A program made the translations under genes and the position numbers. DNA of 44,170 nt, from assembly GCA_025800125.1 (NCBI GenBank), contig JAOXSF010000092.1:1-44170 (forward strand), in the 5' to 3' direction. This document shows, piece after piece, positions 35,412 to 44,170 of the stretch; the stretch's first letter is position 1, and every line of letters starts with the position of its first letter. The notes beneath the pieces were generated by a model. It ran no database searches, was not told the DNA's origin, and was given only the letters and a program-made list of their open reading frames with translations. Origin of the DNA: Marinobacterium sp. Its GTDB lineage: Bacteria; Pseudomonadota; Gammaproteobacteria; Pseudomonadales; Balneatricaceae.

Positions 35412-36197
35412 TTAACCGGCCTGATCCAGCCCACCGTTGTCTGCTTGCTGCAAAGACTCCAGATTCATCCTGACCTTTACTCCCCAATGCTTGATCACAT
35501 CTTCAAACTGCAACTGGGGTCGGGCCGGATCAGCCAGCCAGGCGGCTTTAACTTCATCCAGGGGATCCAGCAGTGATAGCAACGGCCGTTTACTGGCCTC
35601 ATCCATCACATCCATTCGTAATGCGGAAGCCGACACGGTAATCTGCTTAAGCTGCACTTTGCCGCTCTGATCACGGGCTTTAAGAGTCACAATCACTGGC
35701 AGGTAGTTATCCAGTTCGGCCGCCGATGGTTTGCGCGCAGCGGCCAGCAGGAAAATGTGAACCCGCATCCGTGGCGCTGTGACCTGCTTGTCAGCCAGCA
35801 GATAACGAGGGGAAAACGAACGCGCCAGGATGGGTGGAAACGGGTTCTGCAATACATTGTCAGAGCGGGCAATACGCACCACGGGCTGGCGTTGCTGGGT
35901 TTCCGGTGCCAGCGCCACCGGCCCGGTGACAAAGTGTCGGTATTGTTGCAATTCTGGTGTAGTCAGATCAGGGCGGTGCCAGATCTGCAATTTACTCAAC
36001 CAGGGATGCGGCTGGTAATTCAATTCCCCAGGCTTCGCCGCTGTACGCGGCGCAGGGGCGGCCTGCTCAATGGTCGAGTCAGCAACCGACGAACCCTGGG
36101 ATTGTGAACGTACCGCAGCCGTATCACTGCAACCTGACAGTACAACTGCGCCGAATGCTGAGATAACCACTGGCACCATGACCAACCTGATTTTCAT
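35412..36197 (-). CDS. predicted lipoprotein of unknown function
   Basis: This 261-residue protein has a type II signal peptide whose lipobox VLSGC places the lipid-bearing Cys at 23. A low-complexity linker (about 25-60) is followed by a globular part with no family that I recognise (for example PHPWLSKLQIWHRPDL and PRMRVHIFLLAAARKPSAAEL). The start codon overlaps the stop of the upstream acyl-CoA ligase gene by four bases (ATGA), so the two are translationally coupled. A link to envelope lipids or fatty-acid use is possible but speculative. Confidence 0.8.
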   Translation of the reverse strand: MKIRLVMVPVVISAFGAVVLSGCSDTAAVRSQSQGSSVADSTIEQAAPAPRTAAKPGELNYQPHPWLSKLQIWHRPDLTTPELQQYRHFVTGPVALAPETQQRQPVVRIARSDNVLQNPFPPILARSFSPRYLLADKQVTAPRMRVHIFLLAAARKPSAAELDNYLPVIVTLKARDQSGKVQLKQITVSASALRMDVMDEASKRPLLSLLDPLDEVKAAWLADPARPQLQFEDVIKHWGVKVRMNLESLQQADNGGLDQAG

Positions 36198-37903
36198 ACC
36201 GCTCTCCTCTCGTGCGGATTTTGCACCGACTCTCCTGCGGGCATTTCAGCTGCCTGAACCGGCATACGTAACTCGCGTCTCAATACTTTGCCAACCGGGG
36301 TTTTTGGCAATGTTTCCAGGCAACAGATCTCCCTGGGCACCTTGTAGCCTGCAAGCTGTTGTCGACACCAACTGAGTAATACTCCACGATCAAACCGCGC
36401 CGGGTCAGCAGGTACGACAAATAATCTCACCCGCTCACCGGAGCTTTCATCTGCGACACCAACAACTGCACACTCCAGCACATCCGGGTGAGTGCTTATC
36501 AAGTCTTCCAGTTCATTAGGGTAAACGTTAAAACCGGACACAATGATGATGTCCTTGATACGGTCAACAATACTCAGATAACCCTCGGAACACTGCCGTG
36601 CCATATCACCGGTTTTCAGAAAGCCATCGTCGGTAAATACTTCAGCTGTTGCCTGCGCCTGTTGCCAGTAGCCCTGCATTACCTGAGGCCCACGAACACA
36701 GAGCTCGCCATATTCGCCTGACACAACCGACTGCCCTGCGCTATCAATCAGGCGAATTTCGGTTTCAGCAACCGGCAACCCGATGGTGCCCAGACGCACC
36801 GCATCGGGCGGATTAAAAGCAACCACAGGCGAGGCTTCCGTCAGGCCATACCCTTCCATCACTGGACAGCCGGTCACCTGCTGCCAGCGGTGGGCAGCGC
36901 TATGCGTCAACGCCATCCCACCAGAGACAGTCAGCCGCAGACGACTAAAATCAAGCTGCTGAAAGCCTGAATGATTGCACAGCGCCGTAAACAGCGTATT
37001 GAGGCCGATAAAGGCAGTGATCTCGCGTCCTTCCATCGCCGTCACCACCGAACCCAGATCACGAGGGTTGGTAATCAGCAGACTGTGTCCACCGGCTTCC
37101 ATCACCACCAGTGAGATAATAAAAGCGTAGATATGATAAAGCGGCAGTGGTGCGACTACGTCCGTCTGCCAGTTTGCAGGGGCGCTCTGTAATCGCTGTG
37201 ATACCTGTAAAAGATTACTGAGCAGATTGGCGTGACTGAGCATCGCCCCTTTCGCTACCCCCGTTGTGCCACCGGTATACTGCAACACTGCCAGCTCTTC
37301 CGGCCGAGGCTGGTGTTCATTCAGCTGGCTACGATCACCCTGGCTCAGCGCATCCCGCAGCGCAATGGCACCTGGCAGATGGTAAGGTGGTTCCATCCGT
37401 TTGATATAACGGATCGCACCATTAAGCAGCGTACGCTTGAGCATGCCGTGCAGATCGCCAATCTGCGTTATGAAGGTATAACTGATATCCACATCATCCA
37501 GAATCGGCTCCAGCTTGTGCGCCATACTCTTGTGGATAACCAGCGCTCGCACACCTGCGTCACTGAACTGGTGACGCATCTCTGCCGAGGTATACAGCGG
37601 GTTAGTATTAACCACCACCAGCCCGGCTCGCAGGGCACCGAACAGCACTACCGGATACTGAATCATATTCGGCATCTGGATGGCGATACGATCACCCGGT
37701 CGCAGATCAGTCTGTTGCTGGATATAACTGGCAAAAGCTGCCGACAGATGCTCCAGTTCACCATAGCTGAGGGTGCGCCCGAAGCTGCTGAATGCCGGTC
37801 GATCAGCGTAACGGTGGCAAAGATCAGATAACAGGCTGACCAGGCTGCCGTAATGCTGAGAGTTAAGGGTGCCGGGAATTGAGACTCCACGCTGATATTC
37901 CAT
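36194..37903 (-). CDS. acyl-CoA synthetase (FadD-like AMP-binding enzyme)
   Basis: This 569-residue member of the AMP-forming ligase (ANL) superfamily resembles long- or medium-chain fatty-acid--CoA ligases. The P-loop-like motif YTGGTTGVAKGAMLSH, the GYGLTEASPVV motif, the hinge GDMARQCSEGYLSIVDRIKDIIIVSGFNVYPNE and the catalytic Lys near the end (KTPVGKVLRREL) are intact. It activates a carboxylic acid through an acyl-adenylate to acyl-CoA. Chain-length preference cannot be read directly. A perfect AGGAGG precedes the ATG. It is followed by, and overlaps, the lipoprotein gene. Confidence 0.92.
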   Translation of the reverse strand: MEYQRGVSIPGTLNSQHYGSLVSLLSDLCHRYADRPAFSSFGRTLSYGELEHLSAAFASYIQQQTDLRPGDRIAIQMPNMIQYPVVLFGALRAGLVVVNTNPLYTSAEMRHQFSDAGVRALVIHKSMAHKLEPILDDVDISYTFITQIGDLHGMLKRTLLNGAIRYIKRMEPPYHLPGAIALRDALSQGDRSQLNEHQPRPEELAVLQYTGGTTGVAKGAMLSHANLLSNLLQVSQRLQSAPANWQTDVVAPLPLYHIYAFIISLVVMEAGGHSLLITNPRDLGSVVTAMEGREITAFIGLNTLFTALCNHSGFQQLDFSRLRLTVSGGMALTHSAAHRWQQVTGCPVMEGYGLTEASPVVAFNPPDAVRLGTIGLPVAETEIRLIDSAGQSVVSGEYGELCVRGPQVMQGYWQQAQATAEVFTDDGFLKTGDMARQCSEGYLSIVDRIKDIIIVSGFNVYPNELEDLISTHPDVLECAVVGVADESSGERVRLFVVPADPARFDRGVLLSWCRQQLAGYKVPREICCLETLPKTPVGKVLRRELRMPVQAAEMPAGESVQNPHERRAV

Positions 37904-38448
37904 AACGCCTCCTTCCAGATGACTCTGGACACCTGTGCTGGATACCTTTTCTTGACACCAGTTGCAGGCATCTGTTCCAGCTGCCTGCTGGTAAAACAGA
38001 CCAGCCTGCTGATTACGGGTTGTCTGCCTTACCTAAAGCGTAGAGCAGAAATCAGCATTCGACTAAAGACAAAAATATTCCTGAAAATTACTGACGCTTT
38101 CCACCAGCCAGGTGCACTACGCTGACAGGCGAACTCAAAATAATGGGGCGCTTCACACACAACGAGCACCACAACAGATTCAATGAACAGAACAGCCCCG
38201 GCAGGCAAAGCATGTCAGTGTGATACAGACAGCGCCAAGGCTGTACCGGTACAGATTGTTTATTAAGTGTTTACTTACTACACAAATGCCACACTGTTCA
38301 GAATTTGCTAATAAACCACCCACACAACAATTGATCTGTGGGCATTGATTCATACCAACTGTGACGGTACTGTTTAGCGCTGAAAAGAGTCCGCACTGGT
38401 TTCACAACTAAAAAAATACGACTGAATCCACATTAAGGGGCAGATTGA
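37904..38448. other. divergent gap upstream of livK
   Basis: About 545 bases with no supported gene, carrying promoters for the acyl-CoA ligase (-) and livK (+). A candidate livK promoter is given separately. I saw no strong terminators or repeats. Confidence 0.45.
38345..38373 (+). promoter_or_regulatory. candidate livK promoter
   Basis: TTGATT (38345-38350), a 17-base spacer and TACTGT (38368-38373) form a modest sigma-70 match about 75 bases upstream of the livK start. Confidence 0.35.
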
Positions 38449-39561
38449 ATGAAAACTATAAAAACGACGCTTAAAGCAGTCGCTCTGGCAGTAATGGCCA
38501 CCTCCACTCTTGCACAGGCAGAAACACTGAAAATCGGTCTGGCAGGCCCGGCAACAGGCCCAGTTGCCCAGTACGGTGATATGCAGAAGATCGGTGTTAT
38601 GGCCGCAATCGACGATATCAACAATGCTGGCGGCATCAACGGTATGCAGCTGGAAGGCATCATCTACGATGACGCCTGTGACCCGAAACAGGCGGTAGCA
38701 GTAGCCAACAAAATCGTCAACGACGGTGTAATGCACGTTGTTGGCCACCTGTGCTCCAGCTCCACTGAACCTGCATCTGACATCTACGAGGAAGAAGGCG
38801 TGCTGATGATCACAGCCGCATCAACCTCCCCGTCCATCACCGAGAAAGGTCATCAGCTGATCTTCCGCACCATCGGTCTGGACAGCCTGCAAGGCACCCT
38901 GGCTGCTCAGCACATCCTGAACAGCGTCAAGCCGAAAACCATCGCGGTTATCCACGACAAACAGCAGTATGGTGAAGGTCTGGCCACTACGGTTAAATCC
39001 ACTCTGGAAGCCGCTGGCACCGAAATCGTCATGTTTGAAGGTGTGACCGCAGGTGACAAAGACTTCTCTGCGCTGATTGCCAAGCTGAAGAAAGAAGGCA
39101 TTGATTTTGTCTACTACGGTGGTTACCACCCCGAGCTGGGTCTGATTCTGCGTCAGTCCCGTGAAAAAGGCTTCAATGCACAGTTCATGGGCCCTGAAGG
39201 TATCGTGAACTCTGACCTGGCAAAAATTGCCGGTAAAGCATCTGAAGGCGTACTGGCAACAGCCCCTAAAAGCTTCGACCAGAACCCGGTTAACCAGGCA
39301 CGTGTAGAACGCATCAAAGCCAAGGGTGAAGACCCGACCGGCCCGTTCGTATTCACCGCCTACGCCGCTGTCGAGCTGATGCAGAATGCCATCAACAAAA
39401 CTGGCAGTACTGACCCGGAAGAAATGGCTGAATACATCCGTGCCAACCCGCTGGAAACAGCCATTGGTAAGGTTGCATACGACAAGAAAGGCGACCTGAC
39501 AGAGTCCACCTTCCAGGTGTTCACACTGCATCAGGACGGTTCCAAGACTCCAGTCAAGTAA
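38449..39561 (+). CDS. livK: branched-chain amino acid ABC transporter substrate-binding protein
   Basis: This 370-residue periplasmic protein has signal peptide MKTIKTTLKAVALAVMATSTLAQA. The Leu/Ile/Val-binding (Peripla_BP_6) fold follows: LKIGLAGPATGPVAQYGDMQKIGVMAAIDDINNAGGING, VVGHLCSSSTEPASDIY and AVIHDKQQYGEGLA, very close to E. coli LivK/LivJ. AAGGGG precedes the ATG. It is the first gene of livKHMGF. A large hairpin and repeats in the gap before livH may allow higher livK expression than the membrane genes. Confidence 0.96.
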   Translation: MKTIKTTLKAVALAVMATSTLAQAETLKIGLAGPATGPVAQYGDMQKIGVMAAIDDINNAGGINGMQLEGIIYDDACDPKQAVAVANKIVNDGVMHVVGHLCSSSTEPASDIYEEEGVLMITAASTSPSITEKGHQLIFRTIGLDSLQGTLAAQHILNSVKPKTIAVIHDKQQYGEGLATTVKSTLEAAGTEIVMFEGVTAGDKDFSALIAKLKKEGIDFVYYGGYHPELGLILRQSREKGFNAQFMGPEGIVNSDLAKIAGKASEGVLATAPKSFDQNPVNQARVERIKAKGEDPTGPFVFTAYAAVELMQNAINKTGSTDPEEMAEYIRANPLETAIGKVAYDKKGDLTESTFQVFTLHQDGSKTPVK

Positions 39562-39636
39562 GCTCTGCTAACCCAGGAGCACCTTGCCACCGTGATCCGG
39601 TGAAAGGGGGCTCACTGTTGAAGCATCTGAACACCC

Positions 39637-39671
39637 CACAGCTGAAGTCAGCCAGGCTGGCTTCAGCTGTG
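39637..39671 (+). terminator. long hairpin between livK and livH
   Basis: A 17-bp stem (37-53 / 55-71 of the 39600 block) has one G-U pair and a minimal loop centred on 39654. No T-run follows. It would be a strong 3'-end barrier to RNases or a partial terminator, favouring livK mRNA over livHMGF. Confidence 0.65.
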
Positions 39672-39696
39672 CTGTATCTGAGATTTCACCCTCTGC

Positions 39697-39715
39697 CTGT
39701 CAGGTTATCTGACAG
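39697..39715 (+). repeat. inverted repeat in livK-livH gap
   Basis: A CTGTCAG / CTGACAG inverted repeat (39697-39703 and 39709-39715) with a five-base loop lies downstream of the longer livK-livH hairpin. Confidence 0.45.
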
Positions 39716-39773
39716 CAGGTCGGGTGGTTTTTCAGATCAGTGAAAGGTGAAAGATCTGGACGACCGTTCAGGC

Positions 39774-39812
39774 GTTAATACGTTTAGATGTTAATACGTT
39801 TAGATGTTAATA
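39774..39812. repeat. 16-bp tandem repeat before livH
   Basis: gttaatacgtttagat occurs exactly twice (39774-39789, 39790-39805) with a partial gttaata after it, ending 42 bases before the livH start. Copy number may vary between strains, and it may modulate livH translation or be neutral. Confidence 0.88.
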
Positions 39813-39854
39813 ACAGTGAGCGCTACAGGTGTTCTGCTATCCGGGTCCCGAATT

Positions 39855-40781
39855 ATGACCGAAACTCTTCTGTACCTTATTCAGCAGCTCATTAACGGGC
39901 TGACTATCGGGTCCACGTACGCGCTGATCGCCATCGGCTACACAATGGTTTATGGCATCATCGGTATGATCAACTTCGCCCACGGCGAAATCTACATGAT
40001 CGGCTCCTACGTTACCTTTATCGTAATCGCCGGTCTGGTAAGTATGGGCATGGTAAGCCTGCCGATCATTCTGGTTGTTGCGCTGATCGTGGCCGTTGTT
40101 ATTGCCAGTACCTATGGCTGGACTGTTGAGCGTGTTGCCTACCGCCCACTGCGTGGCAGCAACCGTCTGATCCCGCTGATCTCCGCCATTGGTATGTCCA
40201 TCTTCCTGCAGAACTATGTGGTTCTGGCTCAGGGTTCCCGCGACGTTGCTCTGCCCCCGCAGATCTCCGGCGGCTGGACTTTTGGCGACCCTGCTGTATT
40301 TGAAGTGTCCTTCTCCTACATGCAGGCGCTGATCTGGATCGCAACCTTCGTCACTATGGTGGCACTGACCCTGTTTATCTCCCGCTCCCGTATGGGCCGT
40401 GCCTGCCGCGCGTGTTCCGAAGACCTGGGGATGACCAACCTGCTGGGTATCGACACCAACCGTACCATCGCCCTGACCTTTATCATCGGTGCCGCACTGG
40501 CAGCCGTTGCCGGTCTGCTGCTGGGCCTGTACTACGGTGTAGTTAACCCGTTTGTCGGCTTTATTGCTGGTCTGAAAGCCTTTACTGCTGCGGTTCTTGG
40601 CGGTATCGGTTCCATTCCTGGCGCGGTGCTGGGTGGCCTGATTCTGGGTGTCACCGAAGCGCTGACCTCTGCCTACTTCCCATCAGAGTACAAGGACGTT
40701 GTCTCCTTCAGTCTGCTGGTGCTGATCCTGCTGTTCCGTCCATCCGGGCTGCTGGGCAAACCTGAGGTGGAGAAAGTCTGA
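39855..40781 (+). CDS. livH: branched-chain amino acid ABC transporter permease LivH
   Basis: This 308-residue inner-membrane permease matches E. coli LivH nearly end to end ([34 protein letters not shown]... to PEVEKV). The ATG at 39855 gives the E. coli-like N-terminus. The frame also opens at an ATG inside the tandem repeat (39804), giving 17 extra residues that are unlikely to be real. The ribosome-binding sequence before 39855 is poor. Its stop overlaps the livM start by one base (TGATG). Confidence 0.95.
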   Translation: MTETLLYLIQQLINGLTIGSTYALIAIGYTMVYGIIGMINFAHGEIYMIGSYVTFIVIAGLVSMGMVSLPIILVVALIVAVVIASTYGWTVERVAYRPLRGSNRLIPLISAIGMSIFLQNYVVLAQGSRDVALPPQISGGWTFGDPAVFEVSFSYMQALIWIATFVTMVALTLFISRSRMGRACRACSEDLGMTNLLGIDTNRTIALTFIIGAALAAVAGLLLGLYYGVVNPFVGFIAGLKAFTAAVLGGIGSIPGAVLGGLILGVTEALTSAYFPSEYKDVVSFSLLVLILLFRPSGLLGKPEVEKV

Positions 40782-42040
40782 TGCAGAATAATAAATTCAT
40801 GAGCGCCCTGTTCGCCGCCGGTATTACCTTCGTGCTCGCCTGTCTGATGATTGGCGTGAAACTGGATACCGAAAGCACAACTCTTGCCGTCCGTGGTGCA
40901 ACTGCGGAGCAATGGACCTGGATCGGTCTGGGTATCACGCTGGTATTCCTGTCCCAGCTGTTCTCCAACCAGATCGACGCATTCTTTGGCAAACTGCCAA
41001 AACCAAAGGTTGGTAGCCTGCTGCCAACCGGTGACAAGATGACGACCCTCAAGCCGTGGCTGCTGGCTGCGCTGATTGTCGGCATGGTGATCTGGCCATT
41101 TATGGTCTCCCGTGGCGCGGTTGATCTGGCCACCCTGACCCTGATCTACATCATGCTGGGTCTGGGCCTGAATATCGTGGTTGGTCTGGCAGGCCTGCTG
41201 GACCTGGGTTTCGTAGCCTTCTACGCCGTGGGTGCCTACACCTACGCCCTGCTGTCCATGTACTTCGGCCTGTCCTTCTGGGTATGTCTGCCACTGGCAG
41301 CCGCCTTCGCCGCCCTGTTCGGCTTTGTGCTCGGCTTTCCGGTGCTGCGACTGCGCGGTGACTATCTGGCCATTGTAACGCTGGGTTTCGGTGAGATTAT
41401 CCGTATCCTGCTGAACAACTGGACAGCGGTCACCGGTGGCCCGAACGGTATTTCCGGCATCGCAAAACCCACCCTGTTCGGGCTGGAGTTTACCCGCCGC
41501 GCCAAAGGTGAAGACGCTCAGACCTTTCATGACTTCTTTGGCATCAGCTACTCCAGCTCTTACAAGGTAATCTTCCTGTACCTGATTGCGGTGCTGCTGG
41601 TGATCTTCGTGATCTACCTGATCAACCGCCTGATGCGTATGCCAATTGGTCGTGCCTGGGAAGCACTGCGTGAAGACGAAATCGCCTGTCGCTCGCTGGG
41701 TCTGAACCGTACGGCAATCAAACTGTCTGCTTTCACCATCGGCGCTTCTACCGCCGGTTTCGCAGGCTCGTTCTTCGCCGCACGTCAGGGCTTTATCAGC
41801 CCGGAATCGTTCATCTTTATTGAGTCGGCCATCATCCTCGCCATCGTAGTACTGGGGGGTATGGGCTCGCAGGTGGGGGTTATTCTGGCGGCGATTATCA
41901 TGACCATCCTGCCGGAACTGGCCCGTGAATTCTCTGAGTACCGTATGCTGATGTTCGGTCTGCTGATGGTCATCATGATGCGCTGGCGTCCTGAAGGTCT
42001 GGTACCCATGAAACGTCCTCACCTGGAGTTGAAGCAATGA
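40781..42040 (+). CDS. livM: branched-chain amino acid ABC transporter permease LivM
   Basis: The 419-residue second permease has a long N-terminal extension typical of LivM (DUF3382-like, about 1-100). The LivM core follows, with [35 protein letters not shown] and [22 protein letters not shown]. It heterodimerises with LivH in the membrane. It starts one base into the livH stop and overlaps livG by four bases, giving a tightly coupled operon. Confidence 0.96.
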   Translation: MQNNKFMSALFAAGITFVLACLMIGVKLDTESTTLAVRGATAEQWTWIGLGITLVFLSQLFSNQIDAFFGKLPKPKVGSLLPTGDKMTTLKPWLLAALIVGMVIWPFMVSRGAVDLATLTLIYIMLGLGLNIVVGLAGLLDLGFVAFYAVGAYTYALLSMYFGLSFWVCLPLAAAFAALFGFVLGFPVLRLRGDYLAIVTLGFGEIIRILLNNWTAVTGGPNGISGIAKPTLFGLEFTRRAKGEDAQTFHDFFGISYSSSYKVIFLYLIAVLLVIFVIYLINRLMRMPIGRAWEALREDEIACRSLGLNRTAIKLSAFTIGASTAGFAGSFFAARQGFISPESFIFIESAIILAIVVLGGMGSQVGVILAAIIMTILPELAREFSEYRMLMFGLLMVIMMRWRPEGLVPMKRPHLELKQ

Positions 42041-42804
42041 GCCAGTTACTGCTAGATGTAAACGGCCTCACCATGCGCTTCGGCGGCCTGGTGGCGGTCA
42101 ACAAGGTAAACCTGAAGGTTAAAAACCGTCAGATCGTCTCCATTATCGGCCCGAACGGAGCCGGTAAAACCACCGTGTTCAACTGTCTGTCCGGCTTCTA
42201 TATTCCAAGCGAAGGCAGCGTGATGTTCAACGGCAAGGAAGTAGCCGGTCTGAAGGACTTCCAGATTTCCCGCCAGGGTCTGGTGCGTACTTTCCAGCAC
42301 GTTCGTCTGTTCTCCAAAATGACGGTGATTGAGAACATGCTGGTTGCCCAGCACCGTCACCTCAACACCAACCTGATGGCAGGCCTGCTGAAAACCAGCA
42401 GCTACCGCCGCCTGGAACAGGAAGCGATGGACCGTGCCGCGCACTGGCTGGAAGAGGTTGATCTGCTGGAATTCGCCAACCGCGAAGCAGGCAACCTGGC
42501 CTATGGTCAGCAGCGTCGGCTGGAGATCGCCCGTTGTATGGTGACCCAGCCAGAACTGCTGTTGCTGGACGAGCCAGCGGCTGGCCTGAACCCGAATGAG
42601 ACCAAAGAGCTGGACGAGCTGATCGTCCGTCTGCGTGATGAGCACGAAATATCTGTGCTGCTGATCGAGCATGACATGGGCCTGGTTATGGGTATCTCTG
42701 ATCACATCTACGTTATCGCCCAGGGTACACCGCTGGCCGATGGTACGGCAGAAGATATCAAGAACAACCCTGACGTAATCAAGGCCTACCTGGGGGAAGA
42801 GTAA
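42037..42804 (+). CDS. livG: branched-chain amino acid ABC transporter ATPase LivG
   Basis: This 255-residue ATPase has Walker [10 protein letters not shown], signature [14 protein letters not shown] (the LivG-type LAYG variant), Walker [13 protein letters not shown] and the switch histidine in [11 protein letters not shown]. It pairs with LivF to drive LivHM. It overlaps livM by four bases (ATGA) and is one base from livF. Confidence 0.96.
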   Translation: MSQLLLDVNGLTMRFGGLVAVNKVNLKVKNRQIVSIIGPNGAGKTTVFNCLSGFYIPSEGSVMFNGKEVAGLKDFQISRQGLVRTFQHVRLFSKMTVIENMLVAQHRHLNTNLMAGLLKTSSYRRLEQEAMDRAAHWLEEVDLLEFANREAGNLAYGQQRRLEIARCMVTQPELLLLDEPAAGLNPNETKELDELIVRLRDEHEISVLLIEHDMGLVMGISDHIYVIAQGTPLADGTAEDIKNNPDVIKAYLGEE

Positions 42805-42805
42805 G

Positions 42806-43507
42806 ATGCTGAGTATCAAAAACGTCAACACTCACTACGGCCCTATCCAGGCACTGCATGATGTCTCCGTTGAGGTAAAACAGGGTGAAATCGTCACCCT
42901 GATCGGCGCTAACGGTGCCGGTAAAACCACCCTGATGATGACCATCTGTGGTGATCCACAGGCCACCTCTGGCACCGTTCACTTTGACGGCGAAGAGATT
43001 ACCGGCCAGGCCACTTCGAAAATCATGCAGAAAGGTCTGGCGATTGTGCCGGAAGGCCGTCGTGTATTCAGCGGTATGACCGTGGAAGAGAACCTGTATA
43101 TGGGTGCCTACCACCGTGATAAAGCGGAAGCCGACGAAACCGCCCGACACGTACTGGAGCTGTTCCCCCGTCTGGAAGAACGCTACAGCCAGCGCGCAGG
43201 CACCATGTCCGGCGGTGAACAGCAGATGCTGGCCATCGGCCGCGCCATGATGTCCAAGCCGCGTATGATTCTGCTGGACGAGCCGTCCCTCGGCCTGGCA
43301 CCCATCATCATCCAGCAGATCTTCGACATCATTCAGAAACTGCGTGATGAAGGCGTAACCATCTTCCTGGTAGAACAGAACGCCAACCAGGCCCTGCGTA
43401 TCGCCGACCGTGGCTACGTACTGGAAAATGGCCGCGTGGTACTGGAAGACACCGGTGACGCCCTGCTGACCAACGAAGCCGTACGCCAGGCTTACCTGGG
43501 CGGCTGA
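42806..43507 (+). CDS. livF: branched-chain amino acid ABC transporter ATPase LivF
   Basis: This 233-residue ATPase has Walker A GANGAGKTT, signature MSGGEQQMLAIGRA and Walker B MILLDEPSLGLAP. The LivF-type ending has FLVEQNANQALRIADRGYVLENG. It is the second ATPase of the importer and the last gene of the operon, followed by an intrinsic terminator. Confidence 0.96.
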   Translation: MLSIKNVNTHYGPIQALHDVSVEVKQGEIVTLIGANGAGKTTLMMTICGDPQATSGTVHFDGEEITGQATSKIMQKGLAIVPEGRRVFSGMTVEENLYMGAYHRDKAEADETARHVLELFPRLEERYSQRAGTMSGGEQQMLAIGRAMMSKPRMILLDEPSLGLAPIIIQQIFDIIQKLRDEGVTIFLVEQNANQALRIADRGYVLENGRVVLEDTGDALLTNEAVRQAYLGG

Positions 43508-43536
43508 TGCTTTACAACCTTTGCACTCTTTTCCCG

Positions 43537-43571
43537 ACAGCCTGCTGAGTTATCAGCGGGCTGTTTTTTTA
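43537..43571 (+). terminator. terminator of livKHMGF
   Basis: A 12-bp stem (acagcctgctga / tcagcgggctgt, one G-U) with loop gtta is followed by seven Ts. It lies 30 bases after the livF stop. Confidence 0.92.
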
Positions 43572-43598
43572 TCTGAGGAAAAGAGACGATTACAGCGT

Positions 43599-44170
43599 TC
43601 ACTCCATGCCCTGATAGATATTCAGCACATCCGCCAGCGGCATTTTCAACATTTCCGCAATGACTTCAGGTGACATACCACTATCCAGCATGGCGCAGAC
43701 AATCCTGCTCTCAGTCTGTTCAGAACCCTGCTTAACCCCTTGTTCAAGCCCTTTTTCGATACCTAGCTCAAGCCCCTGCGCTATACCTTCCTCCCGTGCT
43801 TCTCGCATCAGGGTAACTTTGTCATGCAGCGCCCGCTCACGGACAAAGGCGCGGCGTTGTGCTTTTTCATCGGCGCTTAACTGGCGGATGCGGTTAAGGG
43901 CGTTCTGTACGGGTGGGTGAGATACATTGGCCATCAGTGTGTCCTCCTGCCAGTGTTCAAAGAATGTTATCCAGGCGCTTAAAGTATCATTGCCCGGGTG
44001 CAACCGGTCAGCCTTCTTCATTTCGATAATATTGAGCTGTAGCTCACTTCCCAGCAGTACCTGTGGCTGGGCTGCATCACGCATTTCAAAGCACCAGATC
44101 GCCTGCTGGCGTTTATACCGGCGTGCCGGTGAGGGAGTGGTGCCAGACTTAGCTATATGACTCTGATTTA
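43599..44170 (-). CDS. Rpn/PD-(D/E)XK-family protein, C-terminal part (cut by window edge)
   Basis: The frame stays open to position 44170 with no stop, so the gene's 5' part is outside the window. Visible landmarks are WCFEMRDA, LQLNIIEMKKADRL, LSAWITFFEHWQED, NALNRIRQLSADEK and FVRERALHDKVTLMREAREEG. A tail with repeated EKG/GLEQG spacing and a final helical segment SGMSPEVIAEMLKMPLADVL follow. This resembles the C-terminus of Rpn/TIGR01784 recombination-promoting nuclease/putative transposase proteins. The catalytic core would be upstream and is not visible. An internal ATG at 44084 would give 161 residues but omit conserved-looking sequence. It is convergent with livF. Confidence 0.75.
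   Translation of the reverse strand, partial: NQSHIAKSGTTPSPARRYKRQQAIWCFEMRDAAQPQVLLGSELQLNIIEMKKADRLHPGNDTLSAWITFFEHWQEDTLMANVSHPPVQNALNRIRQLSADEKAQRRAFVRERALHDKVTLMREAREEGIAQGLELGIEKGLEQGVKQGSEQTESRIVCAMLDSGMSPEVIAEMLKMPLADVLNIYQGME

Noticed and set aside
39804-39854. N-terminal extension of livH starting inside the tandem repeat
   Set aside because: The E. coli-like LivH N-terminus begins at 39855. The extra 17 residues are encoded by repeat and gap DNA.
40673-42037. 454-codon minus-strand open frame
   Set aside because: Antisense to livM. Its translation is a low-complexity His/Gln-rich shadow of a hydrophobic gene.

Overview
The window looks like chromosomal DNA of a heterotrophic, probably marine gammaproteobacterium, with an Oceanospirillales-like relative as my best guess. 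This rests on gene order and protein resemblance (purL/mltF/tadA, aroQ-accB-accC, livKHMGF, luxS), not on a database search. Most of it is ordinary core or niche metabolism. There are no CRISPR arrays, complete insertion sequences, prophage modules or rRNA genes.

Left part (1-11.4 kb). Two minus-strand tRNA genes (Asn, cut by the window edge, and Ser) share a strong promoter. A DUF3087 membrane protein follows, then a GGDEF-EAL cyclic-di-GMP enzyme translationally coupled to a cysteine-free, molybdopterin-domain-like exported protein. Next come the zinc-independent ribosomal proteins L31B and L36B behind a Zur-like operator. After them are purL, the divergent lytic transglycosylase mltF, tadA and an orphan ParA ATPase.

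Middle (11.8-20.5 kb). The aroQ-accB-accC operon ends in a clear terminator and is followed by an AzgA-type purine permease. A large RTX-repeat protein follows, with a long AT-rich upstream region carrying two copies of a TTTGTACAAA palindrome. moaB and a DMT/EamA transporter complete this section.

Phosphonate island (20.6-27.7 kb). All genes are on the minus strand: phnR (GntR/UTRA regulator), phnS-T-U (2-aminoethylphosphonate ABC importer), phnW (transaminase) and phnX (phosphonoacetaldehyde hydrolase). Together they import 2-aminoethylphosphonate and degrade it to acetaldehyde, phosphate and alanine. An identical perfect 14-bp palindrome precedes both phnS and phnW. The phnS promoter also carries a well-placed PhoB-box-like direct repeat, which suggests joint control by phosphate starvation (PhoB) and substrate (PhnR). 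A hairpin between phnS and phnT could make the binding protein more abundant than the permease.

Right part (28-44 kb). This holds a LuxR-type regulator, a spermidine-synthase-like protein, luxS and a chemoreceptor whose likely sensor domain follows the signalling domain. A DM13 lipid-anchored or exported protein, a periplasmic-binding-domain/degenerate-GGDEF receptor, a lipoprotein coupled to an acyl-CoA ligase, and the complete livKHMGF branched-chain amino acid importer follow. The window ends inside an Rpn/PD-(D/E)XK-family gene. The livK-livH gap has two hairpins and a 16-bp tandem repeat. The 33.4-33.9 kb gap has an inverted pair of DnaA boxes, and perfect TTATCCACA boxes are unexpectedly frequent over the whole window.
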